A stretch of 64,000 nt of DNA from Cellulomonas cellasea (GCF_006538745.1 NZ_BJLR01000035.1:62001-126000), one strand, 5' to 3'. Counted from the stretch's first letter, positions 35,665 to 45,369 are shown. Translations and numbers: made by a program. The notes: a model not told the origin generated them from the sequence alone.

Positions 35665-37554
35665 GTGCCGCGCACCTTCGACGACGACGCCGCGCCCACG
35701 GGCGCCTCGACGTCCACCGACCCGGCAGGTCCCCGCACGCCTGGGGAGCAGCCCCCCGCCGACGGCGGCGCACGCCTCGCGGGCCGCGCTCCGCGGGGCA
35801 GCGGCTCCAGCCGCGCCGAGGAGGCGGACGCGCCGGACGACGGCCGCCCGTCCCACGCGGTGCTGACCGCGAAGGTCCGCGCCGCCGGTGACGCCGAGGC
35901 CGACGAGGCCATCGGTCCGGACCGCGACGACGCCGCCGACGCGGCCGACGCCGGCCCGATCGTCGCGACCGAGACCCGGCTGCTGCGCCGCCTGCTCGGC
36001 CCCGCGACGCTCGAGCTCGACGCCACGCCCCGCGCGCGGCTGATGGGCTGGCTGTGGCCGCTCGCCGTCACCGCGCTCGCGGCGGTCCTGCGCCTGTGGG
36101 ACCTCGGGCGCCCGCGGACGCTGGTGTTCGACGAGACGTACTACGTCAAGCAGGCGTACTCGATGCTCGAGCGCGGCTACGAGGCGCAGTGGCTCGGCGA
36201 CGACGCGAACCAGCGCTTCGCCGCGGGCGACCCCGGCGCGCTGCAGGTCGCGGCGGAGTACGTCGTGCACCCGCAGGTCGGCAAGTGGATGCTCGCGCTC
36301 GGGCTGCAGCTCGGCGGCGGCGTCGAGAACCCGGCGGCGTGGCGCCTCGGCGCGGCGATCGCCGGGATCCTCAGCGTGCTCATGGTCGCCCGCATCGGGC
36401 GACGGCTGTTCGCCTCGACGGCCCTCGGCACGCTCGCGGGGCTGCTGCTCGCGGTCGACGGCATGGCGATCGTGCACTCGCGCATCGGCCTGCTCGACGG
36501 CTTCGTCATGTTCTTCGCGCTCGCCGCGTTCGGCGCGCTGCTCCTCGACCGCGAGCAGGCCCGGCGCCGGCTCGCGGCGCGCACCGCCGTCATCCTCGAC
36601 TCGGGCGCCGCGCTGCGCTGGGGACCCGGCATGGGCGTGCGCGGGTGGCGGCTCGCCGCGGCGGTGCTGCTCGGGCTGTGCGCCGGGACCAAGTGGTCGG
36701 GCGTGTACTTCCTCGCGGTGTTCGGGCTGATGAGCGTGCTGTGGGACGCGACGGCCCGCCGCGCCGTCGGGGTCCGCGCGTGGCCGCTCGCGGCGTTCGT
36801 GCGCGACGCGGTCCCGGCCGGCCTCGCGATGGTCGCGATCACGGTCGTCACCTACGTCGGCACGTGGTGGTCGTGGTTCCGCTCGCCCGACGCCTACGGC
36901 CGCCTGTGGGCGGAGCAGAACCCCGGGCAGGGCGTGCAGTGGCTGCCCGAGGGGCTGCGCTCGCTGTGGAAGTACCACTCGGACATGTGGGCGTTCCACA
37001 CCTCGCTGAGCGCCGAGCACTCCTACGCGGCGCACCCGCTCGGCTGGATCGTGCAGTGGCGCCCGACGTCGTACTTCTACCCGTCCGAGGTCTCGACGCT
37101 GCCGCCCGACCAGGCGCGCGAGGCGTGCGGGGCCGACGCGTGCGCGCAGGCGATCACGTCGCTCGGCAACCCGCTGATCTGGTGGGCCGGGGCCGCCGCG
37201 ATCGTCGTCGCACTGGGCTGGCTCGTGTGGCAGCGCGACTGGCGTGCGGGCGCCGTGCTCTCGGGGATCGTCGCGGGCTGGCTGCCGTGGTTCGCCTACA
37301 CGCACCGCACGATCTTCGCGTTCTACTCGATCGCCTTCACGCCGTGGGTCGTGCTGACGCTCGCGTACGTGCTCGGGCTGTTCATCGGCGAGCGGGACGG
37401 CGACCCGGTGCACCGGCGACGGGCCATCGCGGGGGTGTCGGCGTTCGTCGTCGTGATCGTCGCGGTCAGCGGGTTCTTCTACCCGATCTGGACCGCGTGG
37501 GTCATCCCGTACTCGTTCTGGCACGCGCACATGTGGCTCGACACCTGGGTCTGA
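35665..37554 (+). CDS. Dolichyl-phosphate-mannose-protein mannosyltransferase (PMT/GT39)
   Basis: 629 aa membrane protein. Transfers mannose from polyprenyl-phosphate-mannose to Ser/Thr of secreted proteins. The first ~120 residues are an acidic disordered cytosolic tail. Membrane segments start at LWPLAVTALAAVLRLW, followed by the catalytic loop LVFDETYYVKQAYS with its Asp-Glu, HPQVGKWMLALG, and GLLDGFVMFFALAAFG. The C-terminal signature PYSFWHAHMWLDTW is present. GTG 35665 follows the divergent promoter; a shorter start inside the tail cannot be excluded. Likely glycosylates the many secreted enzymes of this host. Confidence 0.94.
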   Translation: MPRTFDDDAAPTGASTSTDPAGPRTPGEQPPADGGARLAGRAPRGSGSSRAEEADAPDDGRPSHAVLTAKVRAAGDAEADEAIGPDRDDAADAADAGPIVATETRLLRRLLGPATLELDATPRARLMGWLWPLAVTALAAVLRLWDLGRPRTLVFDETYYVKQAYSMLERGYEAQWLGDDANQRFAAGDPGALQVAAEYVVHPQVGKWMLALGLQLGGGVENPAAWRLGAAIAGILSVLMVARIGRRLFASTALGTLAGLLLAVDGMAIVHSRIGLLDGFVMFFALAAFGALLLDREQARRRLAARTAVILDSGAALRWGPGMGVRGWRLAAAVLLGLCAGTKWSGVYFLAVFGLMSVLWDATARRAVGVRAWPLAAFVRDAVPAGLAMVAITVVTYVGTWWSWFRSPDAYGRLWAEQNPGQGVQWLPEGLRSLWKYHSDMWAFHTSLSAEHSYAAHPLGWIVQWRPTSYFYPSEVSTLPPDQAREACGADACAQAITSLGNPLIWWAGAAAIVVALGWLVWQRDWRAGAVLSGIVAGWLPWFAYTHRTIFAFYSIAFTPWVVLTLAYVLGLFIGERDGDPVHRRRAIAGVSAFVVVIVAVSGFFYPIWTAWVIPYSFWHAHMWLDTWV

Positions 37555-37615
37555 GCCGCCAGGCTCACCGCTCCAGGGTGCGCGCGGCGCTCACCGGGAT
37601 CCGTGCTCCCACCGC

Positions 37616-38959
37616 TCACGGCTCCGCCGGGACCCAGTCGACCTCGGGCGAGGGCGTCCACTCGAGGCCCGCGCGCTCCCAGAGCACCCCGTGGTGCGCG
37701 AGCCGCCCGCGGAACCCCGCCCAGTCGTGCAGCGCGGGCGCGGACCAGCCGACCTCCGCGACCGCGGCGAGCCGGGGCAGCAGCAGCGTCATGAGCTCGT
37801 CGAGGTCGTGCACGTCCCGCGTCCGGACGACCCCCTCGACGCCCAGCACCGCGGAGGCCGGCAGCCCGGGCACGTGCGCCGCCGGGTCCCACGCGCCGCA
37901 GTCCCGCACGCCGGCGGGCCCGTCGAGCCGCGCGTGCGCGTCCGGCGCGAGGACGACCCGCACCCCGGCGCGCGCGGCCGCGACGAGCGGCGCGGGGTCG
38001 CGGGCGTCGTCGTGGTGCTGCAGGACGCTCCCCCGGGGCAGAGGCACGGCGGCGAGCTCCGCCCAGCCGACCACGGTGTGCGCCGACCCGACGACGGCGT
38101 CGACCGGCTCCGCCACGCGCCGCAGGTCCTCGACCGTCGGGACCGGGGCGACGTCGCGACCGCCGACGTGCAGCCAGGGCCCGGGCGTCGCGCGCGCCAC
38201 CTCGGCCACGGCGTCGCGCACGGACCGGTCGCGCTGCGCGGCCGGCGCTCGGGGCGTCAGGACATCGACCTCCGGCAGGACCGTCACGCCGTGCAGCTCG
38301 GCGAACCCCACGAGCTCGGCGTACGCCGGCGTGCTGCACCAGCCCCCGGCTCCCCCGCCGTCTCCGCCGCCGTCCCAGCCGCCGTGCTCCGGGACCCGCA
38401 GGTGCAGGACGTTGAGCTTGTACGCCGCGAGCAGCGTCGCCACGACCTTGAGGTCGTCGACGTCGAGGGCCTCCGGCGGCACGTCGACGCACAGCCCACG
38501 CCAGGCGTACCGGGGCGCGTCCTCGACGAGGACCGCGGGTGCGCCGACCGCCCCGCCGACGCCCCCCGCGAGCAGCTGGACGAGGGTCGCGAGCCCGCGC
38601 ACGAGCGCGGTCGTCGAGGCACCGTCCACGGTGACCCGTCCCGGCTCGACGCGCAGCACGTAGCGCTCGTCGGCCCCGGCCGGCCCGGTCGTGGGGCCCG
38701 TGCCCGGCGGGCGGCCGGGCCGCTGCCGCACCCGCAGGACGACCACGTCGTCGACCACGTCCGCGCCGTCCGCCCCCACGAGGAGCTCGACCGGGCACCG
38801 CCCGAGCCGGCCGAGCAGGTCCGCCGCGACGTACCCGACCGCGATCTCGCCGGGCGAGTCCCCGACCGCGACGCTCGTCGCCGCACCCAGCGCGAACGGC
38901 CCGCCGTCGAGCGGCTCGCACCGCAGCGGGGCCGGCACGAGGGCGATGGGGCTGGTCAC
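37616..38959 (-). CDS. GH20-like protein with degenerate active site
   Basis: 447 aa. Looks like a beta-N-acetylhexosaminidase: an N-terminal alpha/beta domain (ALVPAPLRCEPLDGGPF) and a TIM-barrel start (PRYAWRGLCVDVP, LLAAYKLNVLHLRV). However the Asp-Glu pair of GH20 (usually HxGGDEV) reads HVGGRDV near residue 260, so the acid/base Glu is missing. The barrel motif usually NxxHLHLTDDQGW reads NVLHLRVPEHGGW. There is no signal peptide. It is probably an inactive or repurposed relative. GTG 38959 has GGAGG nine bases upstream. Stands alone, convergent with PMT. Confidence 0.8.
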   Translation of the reverse strand: MTSPIALVPAPLRCEPLDGGPFALGAATSVAVGDSPGEIAVGYVAADLLGRLGRCPVELLVGADGADVVDDVVVLRVRQRPGRPPGTGPTTGPAGADERYVLRVEPGRVTVDGASTTALVRGLATLVQLLAGGVGGAVGAPAVLVEDAPRYAWRGLCVDVPPEALDVDDLKVVATLLAAYKLNVLHLRVPEHGGWDGGGDGGGAGGWCSTPAYAELVGFAELHGVTVLPEVDVLTPRAPAAQRDRSVRDAVAEVARATPGPWLHVGGRDVAPVPTVEDLRRVAEPVDAVVGSAHTVVGWAELAAVPLPRGSVLQHHDDARDPAPLVAAARAGVRVVLAPDAHARLDGPAGVRDCGAWDPAAHVPGLPASAVLGVEGVVRTRDVHDLDELMTLLLPRLAAVAEVGWSAPALHDWAGFRGRLAHHGVLWERAGLEWTPSPEVDWVPAEP

Positions 38960-39122
38960 GGCTGCTGCCCTCCCGCTCGGGCCGACGGTGCTGCCGCACC
39001 GTACGCCGCGCGTCACGCGTCCGCGCGGCCGGACGGCCCCCTGTGCAGCGATCGGATGACGGAACCGTCACGATCGGGCCACGACCCCCCGTCCGCGCGC
39101 CGCCCGCCCCTACCGTCGCCGC

Positions 39123-40223
39123 ATGAGACGACACCACGCGCGAGGACGCAGGACCGCACTGCTGGCCGCCGTTCCCCTGCTGCTGGTCGGGGTCCTCGCG
39201 GGCTGCTCCGCGAGCGACTCGGGGGGCTCCGAGGCTGCGTCCGACGCGGCCGGCCCGCTGCAGGAGGCGCCGCAGGCCGCCGACGTCGCCGGGGGCGAGG
39301 CCGGTGCCGAGCGCGCGGCGGAGGACGTGGGGTCGGGCTCCCGGCAGGTCGTCACGAGCGGCGAGGTGCTCCTCACGTCGGAGGAGCCGCGCGACGCCGC
39401 CGACGAGGTGGTCCGGCTCGTGGAGGCGGCCGACGGGCGCGTCGACGAGCGCTACGAGCGCGCCGCGACCTCGGGGCAGGGGGCCGGCGCCGAGCTGCTG
39501 GTCCGCGTGCCGTCCGACGACCTCACCCCGACGCTCGACGCGCTCGAGCAGATCGGCACGGTCGAGTCGGTCAACCTGTCCGCGGAGGACGTGACGGCGC
39601 GCAGCACCGACCTCGACGCCCGGATCCGGTCGCTGCAGATCTCGGTCGCCCGCATGGAGGACCTGCTCAGCAAGGCTACGACGAGCGAGGACCTCATCAC
39701 CGCCGAGGTCGCGCTGTCCGAGCGGCAGACGAACCTCGAGACGCTGCAGGGGCAGCGCGCCCGCCTCGCGGAGCAGGTCGCGCTCTCGACGCTGCGGGTG
39801 TCGATCACCGAGCCGTCCGAGGAGCCGGAGGTCGCCGCGCCCGCGCCCGAGGGGTTCCGCGACGGGCTCGCCGTCGGGTGGGAGTCGCTCGTCTCGATGC
39901 TCCGGGGGCTCGTGGTCGTGCTCGGCGTGCTGCTGCCGTGGCTCGTGCTCGGCGGGCTCGTGGCGTTCGGCGTCGTCCGCCTGACCCGGTGGGTGCGCAG
40001 CCGCCGGCCGGACCCCGTGCCGCAGCCGTACCCGTCGGGTCCGTGGGTCGGTGCGCCGTCGACCGGCACTCCGCCCGCGTACGGTGCCCGCGCGCCGCAG
40101 CCGGGTCCGTACGGCGGCCCGCCTGTCGCGCAGCCCGAGGCGTCCCCGGAGCAGTCCCCGGGCGCGCCGGCCGCCGAGCAGCCGGCGCCGGACCCGACGC
40201 CGAACCCGGCGCAGGAGCGCTGA
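39123..40223 (+). CDS. DUF4349 lipoprotein with C-terminal membrane segment
   Basis: 366 aa. A lipobox (VGVLAGC, Cys28) follows a basic start. An Ala/Gly/Ser linker leads to the DUF4349 domain (about 74-235): VVTSGEVLLTSEEPRDAADE, a coiled coil (TDLDARIRSLQISVARMEDL, QTNLETLQGQRARLAEQVAL). One strong membrane helix (LVVVLGVLLPWLVLGGLVAF) is followed by a Pro-rich cytosolic tail. Function of DUF4349 is not established; envelope association is certain from the sequence. Confidence 0.9.
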   Translation: MRRHHARGRRTALLAAVPLLLVGVLAGCSASDSGGSEAASDAAGPLQEAPQAADVAGGEAGAERAAEDVGSGSRQVVTSGEVLLTSEEPRDAADEVVRLVEAADGRVDERYERAATSGQGAGAELLVRVPSDDLTPTLDALEQIGTVESVNLSAEDVTARSTDLDARIRSLQISVARMEDLLSKATTSEDLITAEVALSERQTNLETLQGQRARLAEQVALSTLRVSITEPSEEPEVAAPAPEGFRDGLAVGWESLVSMLRGLVVVLGVLLPWLVLGGLVAFGVVRLTRWVRSRRPDPVPQPYPSGPWVGAPSTGTPPAYGARAPQPGPYGGPPVAQPEASPEQSPGAPAAEQPAPDPTPNPAQER

Positions 40224-40238
40224 CCGGACGACGTCTCC

Positions 40239-40265
40239 CCGCCGCCCGGGAGCACCGGGCGGCGG
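40239..40265. terminator. Bidirectional terminator
   Basis: CCGCCGCCCGG (40239-40249) and CCGGGCGGCGG (40255-40265) form an 11-bp perfect stem between the convergent DUF4349 and transporter genes. Confidence 0.75.
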
Positions 40266-40277
40266 TGGGCCGCCGCG

Positions 40278-41306
40278 TCAGGCCGTCCGGGCGACGACCT
40301 CGTCCGGCTCGGTGCTCGCGAGCCTCCGCGCGAGGACCGCGCACGTCGCGAGCTGCAGCTGGTGGAACACGATGACGGGGAGCGCGACGCTGGCCGCGAC
40401 GACCGGGCTGAACAGCACCGACGCCATGGGCAGCCCGGTCGCGAGGCTCTTCTTCGACCCGCACATGAGCAGCGCGATCCGGTCGGGCCGGTTCAGCCCG
40501 ATCCGCCCGCCGACGCCCCACGTCGTCGCGAGCATGACGGCGAGCAGCACGGCGCACACGACGAGCAGCACGACGAGCGACACCCACGTGATCTCGTCCC
40601 ACGCGCCCGAGACCTGCGCCTCGCTCACCGACGCGTACGCGACGAGCAGGATCGCGGCCCGGTCGGTCACGAGGGTCAGCGGCCGGTGCGCGCGCACCCA
40701 CCGCCCGATCCACGGCTGCACGGCCTGCCCGACGACGAACGGCACGAGCAGCTGCAGAAGCGTCGCGGCGGCGGACCCGCCGAGCGGTCCCCCGGTCCGG
40801 CTGAGCAGCACCGCGACGAACAGCGGCGTCAGCACGATCCCGAGCACGTTCGACACGGTGGCGCCGCAGATCGCCCCGGCGACGTTGCCGCGCGCGATCG
40901 AGGTGAAGACGACCGACGACTGGATGGTCGACGGCAGCACGGACAAGAACAGCAGCCCGGTCTTGAGCTCGTCGGCGAGCACCGCATCGGGCAGCAGCTG
41001 GATCGCCAGGCCCAGCAATGGGAAGACGAGGTAGGTCGAGGCGAGCATCGACCCCTGCAGCTTCCAGGCGCGCAGCCCGTCCCACACCTCGCGCGTCGCC
41101 ATGCGGGCGCCGTAGAGGAAGAACAGGACGACGATCGCGGCGGTCTTCACCGTGCCGAGCACGTCGGCGGCGACGCCGTCGGCCGGGAGCACGAGCCCCA
41201 GGACGAGCACCGCGACGATCATGACGACGAGCGGGTCGATCCACGCCTTCACGGCGGACCAGGTGCGGCGCGCGCCGCCGGGGGACTCGGAGGGGCTGCC
41301 GGGCAT
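40278..41306 (-). CDS. SBF-like (bile acid:sodium symporter family) transporter
   Basis: 342 aa with about ten membrane helices. It belongs to the SBF-like/YfeH branch: IVVLFFLYGARMATREVWDG, LLFLSVLPSTIQSSVVFTSI, the crossover region GNVAGAICGATVSNVLG and LLMCGSKKSLATGLPMASVL. Probably a sodium-coupled uptake system for an organic anion; substrate unknown. ATG 41306 is the only good start. Confidence 0.9.
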   Translation of the reverse strand: MPGSPSESPGGARRTWSAVKAWIDPLVVMIVAVLVLGLVLPADGVAADVLGTVKTAAIVVLFFLYGARMATREVWDGLRAWKLQGSMLASTYLVFPLLGLAIQLLPDAVLADELKTGLLFLSVLPSTIQSSVVFTSIARGNVAGAICGATVSNVLGIVLTPLFVAVLLSRTGGPLGGSAAATLLQLLVPFVVGQAVQPWIGRWVRAHRPLTLVTDRAAILLVAYASVSEAQVSGAWDEITWVSLVVLLVVCAVLLAVMLATTWGVGGRIGLNRPDRIALLMCGSKKSLATGLPMASVLFSPVVAASVALPVIVFHQLQLATCAVLARRLASTEPDEVVARTA

Positions 41307-41666
41307 CGCGTCATCATGCCACCGGGAGGTTTCGTCCCCGGCACGCGCTCACGCCGGCCCGTCGTCTCCCCGACGGTTCCTGCCTGCGGGCTCGGCCGGG
41401 CCTCGACTGCCGTCCCCACGGCCCCGCAGGTAGCCGCTCTGTCCCAGCTCTGGCGCGGATCGTCCGGATAGTCTTACTATCCAGAAAGTAAGTTGCTCCC
41501 AACGTCGGGAGCAGGCTGCGCCGTCGTACCGCACCACCGGACTCACAAGGTCGTGACCGTCCCCCGCTGCAGGTGCACCACCGTTCGCCTGCGGTCCCCC
41601 TGCCCCGCGGCACCCGTGCGCCGCGGGTCCTCCGCGTGCCCTCTCCGAGCTGTCAGGAGCCTCTCC
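41307..41666 (+). promoter_or_regulatory. Control region of discoidin/beta-helix gene
   Basis: 360 bases without a gene. GGATAGT-CTT-ACTATCC (41467-41483), a perfect 7-bp dyad in an AT-richer patch, is the best operator or promoter candidate. AGGAG at 41655-41659 is the ribosome binding site for ATG 41667. The leader between them is about 180 nt. Confidence 0.5.
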
Positions 41667-44321
41667 ATGGCCCGATCTGCAGGAACCGTCCCCCGCGTGG
41701 CGCTCACGGCGCCCACCTGGCGCCGGCCCGTCCTCGTGCTCCTCCTCGTCGCGACGCTCCTGTCGTTCGCGACCCTCACCCCCCTCGTCCCGGTCGCGCA
41801 CGCGGCCGGCCCGCTGATCTCCCAGGGCAAGCCCGTGACGGCGTCGTCCGTGGAGAACGCGGGCACCCCGGCCGCGAGCGCCGTCGACGGCGACACGGGC
41901 ACCCGCTGGTCGAGCGCCTCGGCCGACCCGCAGTGGATCCAGGTCGACCTCGGCGGCACCTACGCGATCGACCAGGTCGTGCTCCGCTGGGAGGCCGCGT
42001 ACGCGCGGTCGTACCAGGTCCAGGTCGCGAGCTCGCCGACGGGCCCGTGGACGGACGTCCACGCGACGACCACCGGCGACGGCGGCGTCGACACCCTCGC
42101 GGTGACCGGCAGCGGCCGCTACGTGCGCGTGCTCGGCACGCAGCGCGCGACAGGCTACGGCTACTCGCTGTGGGAGCTCCAGGTCTTCGGGACCGGGACG
42201 ACGACGCCCACGTGCAGCACCGGCACGAACGCGGCGCTGGGCAAGGCGGCCTCCGCCTCCTCGACGGAGAATGCGGGCACCCCGGCGTCCGCCGCGGTCG
42301 ACGCGAGCACGACGACGCGCTGGGCGAGCGCCTTCTCCGACCCGCAGTGGATCCAGGTCGACCTCGGCAGCACGCAGAGCATCTGCCGCGTGGTGCTGAG
42401 CTGGGAGGCGGCGTACGGCCGCGCCTACCAGATCCAGACGAGCGGCTCCGCGAGCGGCCCCTGGACGACGATCTACTCGACGACGACGGGCGACGGCGGC
42501 ATCGACACCCTCGCCGTCGAGGGCAGCGGGCGCTACGTCCGGATGAACGGCACGGCCCGCGGCACCGGCTTCGGGTACTCGCTGTTCGACTTCCAGGTCC
42601 TCACCACGACGACGGGCGGCACCACGTGCGCCGCGCAGCCGACGGTCCCGGACTTCGGCCCGAACGTCCGCATCTTCGAGGACAGCACGCCCGACGCGAC
42701 GATCCAGGCGTCGCTCAACCAGGTCTTCGAGGCGCAGAAGGACACCCAGGCCCACCAGTTCCACGACCGGCGCGACGCGCTGCTGTTCAAGCCCGGCTCA
42801 TACGACATCTACGCGAACATCGGCTTCAACACCTCGATCCAGGGTCTCGCGCAGAACCCCGACGGCGTCACCATCAACGGCGCGGTCACGGTCGACGCGT
42901 TCAACGCGAGCGACGCCGGCAACGCGACGCAGAACTTCTGGCGCAGCGCCGAGAACATGACGATCAACACGAACGGCGGCCGCAACCGCTGGGGCGTCTC
43001 CCAGGCCGCACCGTTCCGCCGCATGAACGTCCTCGGCGGCCTCGACCTGTTCCCCGCGTCGTACGGCTGGTCGTCGGGCGGCTACATCTCCGACACCCGC
43101 GTCACCGGCTCGGTCGAGTCCGCGTCGCAGCAGCAGTGGTTCACGATGAACAGCAACCTCGGCAGCTGGAGCGGCTCCAACTGGAACATGGTCTTCTCGG
43201 GCGTCAACGGCGCCCCGGCGACGAACTTCTCGACCTCGCCCAGCGGCGTGCACCACACGAACGTCGGCAGCACGCCGGCCTCGCGCGACGTCCCGTACAT
43301 CTACGTCGCGGGCAACGAGTACCGCCTGTTCCTGCCGTCCCTGCGCACGAACGCGACCGGCGCCAGCTGGGCCGTCGGCTCCCCGACGCCGGGCTCGTCC
43401 GTGAGCTTCAGCCAGGTGTTCGTGGCCCGCCCGTCGGACAGCGCCGCGACGATCAACGCCCGCATCGCGGGCGGCTGCCACGTCGTGTTCACGCCCGGCA
43501 TCTACGACCTCGACGCCCCGATCGTCGTGAACCGGGCCGACACGGTCCTGCTCGGCATGGGCTACGCCACGCTCGTCCCGCAGGGCGGCGTCACGGCCAT
43601 CGCGGTCGGCGACGTCGACGGCGTCCGCGTGAAGGGCATGTTCATCGACGCCGGCACCACGAACAGCACCGCCCTCATGACGGTCGGCACCACCGCGGGC
43701 ATCGGCACCAACCGCGCCGCCAACCCGGTCACCGTCCAGGACGTGTTCTTCCGCATCGGCGGCCGCGTGGCCGGCAAAGCGACGAACTCCCTCGTCGTCA
43801 ACAGCAGCAACACGATCGTCGACCACACCTGGATGTGGCGCGGCGACCACGGCAACGCGGGCACGATCGGCTGGACCATCAACACCGCCGACACCGGCCT
43901 CGTCGTCAACGGCAACAACGTGCTCGCGACCGGCCTGTTCGTCGAGCACTACCAGAAGTACGAGGTCATCTGGAACGGCCAGGGCGGCCGGGTCATCTTC
44001 TTCCAGAACGAGAAGCCCTACGACCCGCCGAACCAGGCCGCGTGGATGAACGGCAGCCGCCAGGGCTACGCGTCCATCAAGGTCGCCGACTCGGTCACGT
44101 CGTTCCGGGCGCAGGGCCTCGGCAGCTACGTGTTCTTCCAGAACAACCCGTCGGTCAACCTGTTCCACACCTTCGAGGCGCCGGTGAACCCGAACGTGCG
44201 CTTCGAGAACATGGCGGTCGTGTCACTCGGCGGGGTGGGCAGCATGTCCCACGTCATCAACGGCACGGGCCCGGGGGTGAACAGCACGACGATGAACGCG
44301 TACATGCCGAGCTACCCGTGA
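41667..44321 (+). CDS. Large secreted protein: two discoidin (F5/8C) domains plus beta-helix
   Basis: 884 aa. Signal peptide about 1-47 (LVLLLVATLLSFATLTPLVPVAHA). Two F5/8 type C/CBM32 domains follow (about 48-182 and 188-316), each with NAGTPA(A/S)..., DPQWIQVDLG and GRYVR...GYGYSLWELQ-type ends. The rest (about 330-884) is a beta-helix with HFDRRDALLFKPG-like sequence (HDRRDALLFKPGSYDIYANI) and a pectate-lyase/GH55-like layout (HVVFTPGIYDLDAPIVVNRA). Probably a polysaccharide hydrolase or lyase with lectin-like targeting; exact activity not assigned. Similar proteins are often mislabelled adenylyl cyclase. AGGAG seven bases upstream fixes ATG 41667. Confidence 0.85.
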   Translation: MARSAGTVPRVALTAPTWRRPVLVLLLVATLLSFATLTPLVPVAHAAGPLISQGKPVTASSVENAGTPAASAVDGDTGTRWSSASADPQWIQVDLGGTYAIDQVVLRWEAAYARSYQVQVASSPTGPWTDVHATTTGDGGVDTLAVTGSGRYVRVLGTQRATGYGYSLWELQVFGTGTTTPTCSTGTNAALGKAASASSTENAGTPASAAVDASTTTRWASAFSDPQWIQVDLGSTQSICRVVLSWEAAYGRAYQIQTSGSASGPWTTIYSTTTGDGGIDTLAVEGSGRYVRMNGTARGTGFGYSLFDFQVLTTTTGGTTCAAQPTVPDFGPNVRIFEDSTPDATIQASLNQVFEAQKDTQAHQFHDRRDALLFKPGSYDIYANIGFNTSIQGLAQNPDGVTINGAVTVDAFNASDAGNATQNFWRSAENMTINTNGGRNRWGVSQAAPFRRMNVLGGLDLFPASYGWSSGGYISDTRVTGSVESASQQQWFTMNSNLGSWSGSNWNMVFSGVNGAPATNFSTSPSGVHHTNVGSTPASRDVPYIYVAGNEYRLFLPSLRTNATGASWAVGSPTPGSSVSFSQVFVARPSDSAATINARIAGGCHVVFTPGIYDLDAPIVVNRADTVLLGMGYATLVPQGGVTAIAVGDVDGVRVKGMFIDAGTTNSTALMTVGTTAGIGTNRAANPVTVQDVFFRIGGRVAGKATNSLVVNSSNTIVDHTWMWRGDHGNAGTIGWTINTADTGLVVNGNNVLATGLFVEHYQKYEVIWNGQGGRVIFFQNEKPYDPPNQAAWMNGSRQGYASIKVADSVTSFRAQGLGSYVFFQNNPSVNLFHTFEAPVNPNVRFENMAVVSLGGVGSMSHVINGTGPGVNSTTMNAYMPSYP

Positions 44322-44370
44322 CGGCTACCGCCCCGGGCGCTCCGCCTTTGTAGGTCCCCGCACGTCGAGC

Positions 44371-44405
44371 ACGCCGGCCGGCCCGTCCGACGGGTCGGCC
44401 GGCGT
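44371..44405 (+). terminator. Terminator after discoidin/beta-helix gene
   Basis: ACGCCGGCCGGCCCG (44371-44385) pairs with CGGGTCGGCCGGCGT (44391-44405), one mismatch, five-base loop, about 50 bases after the stop. Confidence 0.65.
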
Positions 44406-44559
44406 CGTCGTGTCGGCCCTCCGACGGGTCGACCGCGCCGCGCGGTGCACGTGAAGGCGGGGCGACCGCGCGAGCCTTGACGGCCTCGAGGCACACGCGG
44501 AGCGTCGGACGTGGCCGTCGTGCCGTCGGCCGCACGCCCGCTCGACGTCAGGAGCCGCC

Positions 44560-45084
44560 ATGCGTAAGCCACTCGCCGCAGCCGTCGCCGCCGTGCTCGG
44601 GGCGGTCGCCCTGACGGGTGCGTCCGTCGGGGGCGACTCGGTCGACCGGGGCCGGGGCCACGACCGCACCCTCACCTTCGACGTCCAGTTCTCCGGCTTC
44701 TTCCTGCTCGACTTCGGGCCGGACGGGGTGCGCGAGGTCACGTCGATCACCGACCCGGACCTCAGCCCGAGCCGCGGCGACCAGATCGTCTTCGAGGACG
44801 CCCTGCTGCGCGGCGGCCGGGAGGTCGGCGCCGGCGGAGGGACGTGCACGGTCACGGCCGTCGTCCCCGCCGACCCGCCGCTCGCGCTCGCGTGCCAGGT
44901 CAGCTACCAGCTGCCCGACGGGCAGATCACCGCCCAGGGCCGGGCGTCGAACGCTCCGGTGAAGACGCTCGCCGTCGTCGGCGGGACCGGGCGGTACGTC
45001 GGCGCGAGCGGCGAGCTCGTCCTGACCGAGCTGGGCAACGAGGAGAACACCGGGCGGCTGGTGATCACGCTCACCCGGCGGTGA
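44560..45084 (+). CDS. Secreted AOC-barrel/dirigent-like protein
   Basis: 174 aa. Signal peptide about 1-25 (AAAVAAVLGAVALTGASVGG). The mature part is an eight-stranded barrel of the allene-oxide-cyclase/dirigent type: LTFDVQFSGFFLLDFGP, GDQIVFEDALLRGGREVG, CTVTAVVPADPPLALACQVS and VVGGTGRYVGASGELVLTEL. Two cysteines may pair. Bacterial members lack an assigned function. AGGAG upstream of ATG 44560 supports the start. Confidence 0.85.
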   Translation: MRKPLAAAVAAVLGAVALTGASVGGDSVDRGRGHDRTLTFDVQFSGFFLLDFGPDGVREVTSITDPDLSPSRGDQIVFEDALLRGGREVGAGGGTCTVTAVVPADPPLALACQVSYQLPDGQITAQGRASNAPVKTLAVVGGTGRYVGASGELVLTELGNEENTGRLVITLTRR

Positions 45085-45369
45085 CCGCGTGGCGGTGCGG
45101 CCGACCGTCGCCCGTCGCGAGGCGCCCGTCGGCCGTCGGCGGTCGGCGAGGCGCCCGCCTGACGGGGCCTTGCGCGCCGAGCCCGGTCGGGGCGACGCTG
45201 GGGCATGGCCTGCGCACACGGACCCCGCACCCCGGGTCTGCTGCGCCCTGCGTTCGTACGCTAGCCCTCGCCGTCCTGCCGGACACCGGGCGAGGGCTCT
45301 CCTGTGCTCGTCGAGCAGACCTCGACCGAGCGGCTACCCCCAGGACCCAGGACGAACGGACGCACGACC
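45085..45369 (+). promoter_or_regulatory. Leader of valyl-tRNA synthetase-like gene
   Basis: 285 bases without a gene. AGCCCTCGCC (45263-45272) pairs with GGCGAGGGCT (45289-45298), a 10-bp stem about 70 bases before the start. This could be a terminator or attenuator in a synthetase leader. No T-box core or Val-rich leader peptide is apparent to me. Confidence 0.4.

Noticed and set aside
45085-45369. T-box riboswitch before the ValRS-like gene
   Set aside because: No T-box core sequence or specifier loop was found; only one hairpin is evident.
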